A stretch of DNA of 36,795 nt from an uncultured Prevotella sp. (GTDB lineage: Bacteria; Bacteroidota; Bacteroidia; Bacteroidales; Bacteroidaceae). The notes under the pieces were generated by a model. That model searched no databases, was not told the origin of the DNA, and saw only the letters and a program-made list of their open reading frames with translations. Positions 33,023-36,795 of this stretch are shown here, piece by piece (the first letter of the stretch is position 1; each line of letters begins with the position of its first letter). Position numbers and translations under genes: made by a program. The stretch lies in contig CAAGSA010000055.1 in NCBI GenBank assembly GCA_900772835.1, positions 1 through 36,795 on the forward strand. The letters are read 5' to 3'.

Positions 33023-34468
33023 GTGCTTATAATCACAACTATACTTATCTATTTCTGCGTGCTTATGGTGATGGGAAGAGTCACCAGCCGCAAGTCTACC
33101 AACGAGACCTTCTATCGCGGCGAACGCAAGTCGCCGTGGTATATGCTTGCCCTGGGACTGGTGGGCGCATCCGTTTCCGGTATCACATTCGTGTCGGTGC
33201 CGGGAATGGTGATGAGACAGGATATGACCTATCTCCAGACTTGCCTCGGCTTCATCCTTGGCTATTTCGTGGTGGCATTCGTGCTGCTGCCCGTATACTA
33301 TCGTCTGAACCTCACCACCATATACACCTATCTGAAGCAGCGGCTCGGACAGCGGTCGTACAAGACCGGAGCCTTGTTCTTCCTCCTCTCCGAGATGACG
33401 GGCACGGCGCTGCGCTTCTACGTCGTGTGCAGTATCCTTCAGCGGTTTGTGTTCGGTCCCATCGGTTTGCCGTTCGGCATAACCGTCGTGCTGCTCGTTC
33501 TGCTGATTTGGCTCTACACCAGGCGTGGCGGTATCAAGACTCTGGTATGGACCGACACGTTCCAGACCTTCTGCATGATGGCAGCATTGCTGATCATAAT
33601 CTTCGAGGTGGTTGGCAAGCTCGACATGAGCGTTGGCGAAGCCGTGTCGGCAGTGGTGGCTGATTCGCACAGCCGTGTTTTTGTGTTTGATGATTTCGTG
33701 TCCACTCAGAACTTCTTCAAGCAGTTTCTCAGCGGAGTGTTTATCGTTGTGGTGATGACGGGTCTCGACCAGCACATGATGCAGAAGAATCTTACGTGCA
33801 AGACACTGCGCGATGCGCAGAAAGACATGTGCGTCGGCGGTTTCTTCTTCGTGCCCGTCAATATGCTTTTTCTTGCCCTCGGCGTGTTGCTGATGCTGCT
33901 CGCCGCCAAGGAGGGGATGCCGCTGCCGGCAGACAGCGATGAGCTTATGCCTATGTTCACCGCTTCCGGATGGATGGGCAACCTTGTGCTTGTGCTCTTC
34001 TCCATAGGCATCGTGGCGGCATCGTTCAGCGGCACCGACTCAGCCCTCACGGCGGTCACCACAAGCTATTGCGTCGACATCAAGGAGCGCCCCGACGACG
34101 AGCGCCTGCGCCGCGTGGCGCATCTTGGCGTCTGCGTTCTGTTTGCCGTGTTCATACTGCTCTTCCGTGTGATAAACTCCACGAGCGTAATCGATGCCAT
34201 ATACATCGTGCTGTCTTACACGTCCGGTCCGTTGCTCGGTCTCTTTGCCTACGGCATACTCACCAAGTGCAGTGCCAACGACCGTCTCGTGCCATACATC
34301 TGTATCGCGTCGCCCCTCGTGTGCTTCGCCATCGACCAGGCCACCACGCATCTCACCGGCTATAAGTTCGGCTACGAACTGCTGATGCTCAATGGTATGC
34401 TCGTGTTCCTTGGCTTGTTCCTCACGCGCTGCCGCCGTAAGAATTCGCCAGAAAGCAGCATCTGCTGA
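33023..34468 (+). CDS. Sodium:solute symporter (SSS/SLC5 family)
   Basis: A 481-residue membrane protein with about 13 hydrophobic helices. The start is a GTG at 33023: the mfd stop lies in the same frame 18 bases upstream, and the first helix begins at once (MLIITTILIYFCVLMVMG). Family signs are TFYRGERKSPWYMLALGLVGASVSGITFVS, cut here at the first-helix-2 region, plus YLKQRLGQRSYK, TDTFQTFCMM and a helix with AASFSGTDSALTAVTTSY that carries the Ser/Thr residues of the second sodium site. Members move sugars, amino acids, vitamins or sialic acid with sodium; the substrate cannot be told here. It runs tail to tail with the phosphatase gene, with only 10 bases between. Confidence 0.92.
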   Translation: MLIITTILIYFCVLMVMGRVTSRKSTNETFYRGERKSPWYMLALGLVGASVSGITFVSVPGMVMRQDMTYLQTCLGFILGYFVVAFVLLPVYYRLNLTTIYTYLKQRLGQRSYKTGALFFLLSEMTGTALRFYVVCSILQRFVFGPIGLPFGITVVLLVLLIWLYTRRGGIKTLVWTDTFQTFCMMAALLIIIFEVVGKLDMSVGEAVSAVVADSHSRVFVFDDFVSTQNFFKQFLSGVFIVVVMTGLDQHMMQKNLTCKTLRDAQKDMCVGGFFFVPVNMLFLALGVLLMLLAAKEGMPLPADSDELMPMFTASGWMGNLVLVLFSIGIVAASFSGTDSALTAVTTSYCVDIKERPDDERLRRVAHLGVCVLFAVFILLFRVINSTSVIDAIYIVLSYTSGPLLGLFAYGILTKCSANDRLVPYICIASPLVCFAIDQATTHLTGYKFGYELLMLNGMLVFLGLFLTRCRRKNSPESSIC

Positions 34469-34478
34469 CACCTCCCCG

Positions 34479-34988
34479 TCAGGGTAGCTCCAGCACCCTC
34501 ACTTCAGCGTTTTCCATACGCTTGATTTCTTTGATATCCTTGCCGTAGAACACAGCCTGCACAGCCTTGTTTATTATGCCGTGGCCTACGGCGAAAACAA
34601 CCTTGCCGGGATACTTCTTGCTGACGAGACGAAGGAACTGCCTTGCGCGTTCCTTCATTTCGCCAATCGTTTCGATGTCGTCGGGCCATTCTTCGGTGGC
34701 GAGGTTCGGTATGGGGCGCCCCGTGAAGCTACCCCAGTCGCGCTCGCGCAGCAGTGGAGTGGTGTCCACGTCCATGCCGTGCGGAGCGGCAACTATGCGG
34801 CATGTGTCAACGGCACGTTTCAGGTCGCTTGCCATAAAGGCGTCGAAGTGCGTCCCCTCCATTGCCGCTGCCAGTTCGTGAGCCTGTGCAATGCCGTTTT
34901 CGTTCAGCTTTCCTGGTGTCTGCCCCTGCATTATATTGTTCACGTTGTCCACGGTCTCGCCGTGGCGGGCCAGGTATAATGTTGTCAT
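34479..34988 (-). CDS. Histidine phosphatase family protein (phosphoglycerate mutase-like)
   Basis: A 169-residue cytoplasmic enzyme. The LARHGETVDN motif near the start holds the phospho-accepting His9 (RHG, 8-10). LLRERDWGSFTGRP (about 80-93) supplies the conserved acidic residue, and VFAVGHGIINK (about 131-141) supplies the second catalytic His. The size is nearer to small broad-specificity phosphatases, such as alpha-ribazole phosphatases, than to true phosphoglycerate mutases (about 230-250 residues), so a phosphatase role is more likely. It lies 60 bases downstream of the STN/esterase gene on the same strand and may share its transcript. Confidence 0.9.
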   Translation of the reverse strand: MTTLYLARHGETVDNVNNIMQGQTPGKLNENGIAQAHELAAAMEGTHFDAFMASDLKRAVDTCRIVAAPHGMDVDTTPLLRERDWGSFTGRPIPNLATEEWPDDIETIGEMKERARQFLRLVSKKYPGKVVFAVGHGIINKAVQAVFYGKDIKEIKRMENAEVRVLELP

Positions 34989-35048
34989 TTGTCCAATTGA
35001 TATTTAATCCTTGTTTCCTGCCGTTTCCATGTTCCAGGCATTTGTTCC

Positions 35049-36380
35049 TTATTCTTTCTTCTTTGGATAAAAGCGCAGAAGCTCCTCTGTTTCTATCGCC
35101 ACCTTGCTCTCGTCAATCTTCGAGGCATCGAGCCGGAAGGTCTTGGCGAAGAATTCATACACGGCGTTGCGCTTGTTCTGTCCGAAGTCGTGTCGCTCCT
35201 TTGGCAGATGCACGTTGGAGATATTCTCCTGTTTGCCGTAGAATCCGTAGATGCGCTGCAGGTAGGGGTATTCCAGTTCGGGCGTTGTGGAAGTCCAGTC
35301 GCCGCCGTCGCTGACGAGCATCATAGGCTTCGGGGCGAACATGGCGGCAATCTCGGCATTGCACGTGCCGCCGCCGGCAAGCTGTATCGGCATTCCGCTC
35401 TCGCAGGGACAGCCGCCGTCAAACCATGCCGACACGCTCACCACCGGGCAAGCCGCCGTGAAGCGGCTGTCGAGAGCAGTGAGCAGCACCGTCTGCGTGC
35501 CTCCTCCCGAGCCGCCGTTCACGCCCACTCGGGTCTTGTCCACATCCTTCCGTTCCATCATCCAGTCGAGTATGCGCAGTCCGTTCACGGCCTGCATCCT
35601 GTGTGCCTCGGCAGTGTGGTGGGCTTCAGCTCCCACCTCGTCTTCCGATTCTCCCCATCCCCACAGGTCGTAGTCCACGCAGATTGCCCCCATACGGGCG
35701 AGTGTGGCAAGCCGTTGCTGCTGCACCTTGCCGTAGCGGCCGTTGGCAAAGTGTCCGTTCGGGCATACGATGAGCGGATGCTTGCCTTTGGAGAGAGGGG
35801 CGTAGATGGAGCCCTTCACGGTATGTCCGTTTACGGTCTTCATGCAGAAGTTCTGCACCGAATATCCGTTATATTTCCTCAGTTTCGACACAAGAGGCTT
35901 CTCATTGGAGCATTTGGCAAGCAGCGGGCCGATGCCGAGCAGCGAACGCACCTCCCTGCGCAGCGTGTCGCGGCGCGCCTCCCATTCAGTCCGGTCATTG
36001 TATTTCGAAGCGAGATACGGTATGAGCTTCATTCCGTCGGCAGGCTGTCTGCGTGGGTATTCGTATGGCTTTATCTTATAGAGGTTGCCGTTCTGCTTTA
36101 GGGCGTAGAAGTCGAAAGGCTTGAGGATATTGTCGAATGTCTCCTCGATGGAATACGGACGAATGCGGAAATCGGCATAGTTGAGTTTCAGTCCGGTGGT
36201 GTCCACATTATATTTCAGTTTCACATTGAAGCGCTTCGCCACATCGTTGAGCACATCGCCCAGCGGACGGGCGTACTTCGTGTCGAAGCTCTGCGCCCCA
36301 CATGTCGTGGCGGCAAGCAGGGCGGTTATAAGTAGTGGATGTTTTCCTGTTATTACTCTCTTGATGATTTGTTTGTCCAT
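35049..36380 (-). CDS. Exported STN-like domain fused to an acetyl xylan esterase-like alpha/beta hydrolase
   Basis: A 443-residue protein from the ATG at 36380; the ATG at 36389 is also possible, and the frame start at 36461 lies upstream of the promoter box. A signal peptide (ending TTCGAQS) is followed by a domain of about 65 residues (about 32-95: LGDVLNDVAKRFNVKLKY, then YSIEETFDNILKPFDFYAL and NLYKIKPY) that resembles the secretin/TonB short N-terminal (STN) domain. Then comes an alpha/beta hydrolase (about 120-430) with nucleophile Ser291 in GGSGGGT, an acid at Asp358 or Asp361 (SDGGDWT) and His397 (ERHDFG). The hydrolase matches carbohydrate esterases of the acetyl xylan esterase/dienelactone hydrolase group. 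STN domains usually occur on TonB-dependent receptors and secretins, so this pairing is unusual. The function is inferred to be envelope polysaccharide deacylation. Confidence 0.82.
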   Translation of the reverse strand: MDKQIIKRVITGKHPLLITALLAATTCGAQSFDTKYARPLGDVLNDVAKRFNVKLKYNVDTTGLKLNYADFRIRPYSIEETFDNILKPFDFYALKQNGNLYKIKPYEYPRRQPADGMKLIPYLASKYNDRTEWEARRDTLRREVRSLLGIGPLLAKCSNEKPLVSKLRKYNGYSVQNFCMKTVNGHTVKGSIYAPLSKGKHPLIVCPNGHFANGRYGKVQQQRLATLARMGAICVDYDLWGWGESEDEVGAEAHHTAEAHRMQAVNGLRILDWMMERKDVDKTRVGVNGGSGGGTQTVLLTALDSRFTAACPVVSVSAWFDGGCPCESGMPIQLAGGGTCNAEIAAMFAPKPMMLVSDGGDWTSTTPELEYPYLQRIYGFYGKQENISNVHLPKERHDFGQNKRNAVYEFFAKTFRLDASKIDESKVAIETEELLRFYPKKKE

Positions 36381-36408
36381 TTCGTGCATTGTTTTAAAGT
36401 ATACTTTG

Positions 36409-36416
36409 CAAAAATA
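36409..36416 (-). promoter_or_regulatory. -7 box of the STN/esterase gene
   Basis: The reverse strand reads TATTTTTG, a TAnnTTTG match, about 20-30 bases before the candidate start codons at 36389 and 36380. No clear TTG at 19-21 bases is seen. It excludes the longest reading-frame start at 36461. Confidence 0.45.
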
Positions 36417-36476
36417 CAGAATTATTTTTAAAGTATATATGCAGATAATGGAAAAATGCAAATCTTTTTAAGTAAC

Positions 36477-36587
36477 CTACATACCTTTTCCGTGACACTT
36501 CTTGTATTTCAAGCCGTTGCCGCAGGGACAGGGGGCATTGCGCCCGATTGAAATGTTTGGAGTTGAATAATTTAAATACATTTTCAT
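36477..36587 (-). CDS. 36-residue SEC-C motif micro-protein
   Basis: A reverse frame from ATG 36587 to TAG 36477 encodes 36 residues, almost half of which form a SEC-C zinc-binding motif: IGRNAPCPCGNGLKYKKCHG. The Cys-x-Cys and Cys-His ligands of the family are all present. SEC-C motifs usually end SecA or YecA-type proteins, where they bind zinc and contact SecB or ribosomes. Here nothing longer precedes it: the frame upstream of the ATG is AT-rich nonsense to a TAA at 36699-36701, crossed by a plus-strand promoter. An alternative start at 36581 gives 34 residues. It may be a genuine small metal-binding protein or a leftover SecA-type C-terminus. Confidence 0.65.
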   Translation of the reverse strand: MKMYLNYSTPNISIGRNAPCPCGNGLKYKKCHGKGM

Positions 36588-36615
36588 AAAGAAAAAAGAA
36601 AATAGTGACAATATA

Positions 36616-36645
36616 TTTGTTGTATAAAAATAATTGCTATATTTG
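36616..36645 (+). promoter_or_regulatory. Promoter directed to the gene at the right edge
   Basis: TTTG at 36616-36619 and TATATTTG at 36638-36645, 18 bases apart, match the Bacteroidetes promoter form. Transcription would start near 36652, about 95 bases before the ATG at 36748. Confidence 0.5.
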
Positions 36646-36747
36646 CAGCGGAAAATAGTGTCAGTGGATGTTTGACTCCGTTTTTGTGGAAAATATAATT
36701 AGCGTTTGCTATCGGTCATGCAAGTTGAAACGTAGGAAATTTCATAT

Positions 36748-36795
36748 ATGCAATTGAAAGAACGATATTTAGCAGACGTTCACGATACCGTGGAC
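36748..36795 (+). CDS. Start of a gene cut by the window edge
   Basis: An ATG at 36748, preceded by TAGGAAA about 10 bases upstream, opens a frame of 16 codons that runs off the window (MQLKERYLADVHDTVD). A promoter lies at 36616-36645 and an in-frame stop lies just upstream at 36733-36735, so the start is well placed. Too little is visible to name it. Confidence 0.45.
   Translation, partial: MQLKERYLADVHDTVD

Overview
The window looks like chromosomal DNA of a Bacteroidetes bacterium, most likely Prevotella or a close relative. The reasons are SusC/SusD outer-membrane proteins, secreted proteins with C-terminal sorting-type tails (type IX secretion style), A-rich leaders instead of strong Shine-Dalgarno sites, several promoters of the Bacteroidetes form TTG-N19-TAnnTTTG, and a four-helix-bundle protein. 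No rRNA, tRNA, CRISPR array, transposase or phage gene was seen.

Layout. (1) 1-2.2 kb: two small secreted proteins of unknown function, forward. (2) 2.3-3.1 kb, reverse: an ECF sigma factor with no anti-sigma gene beside it, followed by a possible 46-residue ORF. (3) 3.4-6.5 kb, reverse: a large exported protein with a beta-helix half and a glycosidase-like half (DUF6298-like), then a 22-bp tandem repeat array. (4) 6.9-12.6 kb: an NlpE-like lipoprotein, and an AraC-family regulator divergent from a TolC/HlyD/MFS tripartite efflux operon. (5) 12.7-19.8 kb, reverse: lipoprotein (DUF4957/DUF5123-like) - SusC - SusD, a glycan-uptake core with no enzyme gene beside it. (6) 19.8-20.8 kb: about 1 kb of AT-rich noncoding DNA. 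(7) 20.8-26.8 kb, forward: two large secreted multi-domain proteins with choice-of-anchor/cleaved-adhesin-like modules and sorting tails. (8) 27-29.2 kb, reverse: a four-helix-bundle protein, then a PlsC-type acyltransferase and a GT2 polyprenyl-phosphate sugar transferase in one operon. (9) 29.2-29.4 kb: a tandem intergenic repeat element carrying promoter boxes. (10) 29.5-34.5 kb, forward: mfd and a sodium:solute symporter. (11) 34.5-36.6 kb, reverse: a histidine phosphatase, an STN-domain/esterase fusion and a tiny SEC-C protein. A further gene starts at the right edge.

The best-connected functions are the efflux operon with its divergent regulator, the Sus glycan-uptake operon, and the two adjacent surface proteins. 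The most unusual items are the STN-alpha/beta hydrolase fusion, the stand-alone SEC-C micro-protein, the tandem intergenic element upstream of the glycosyltransferase, and the near-identical internal duplication in the 1237-residue surface protein. I see no clearly new multi-gene system; most of the window is ordinary Bacteroidetes surface and envelope biology.
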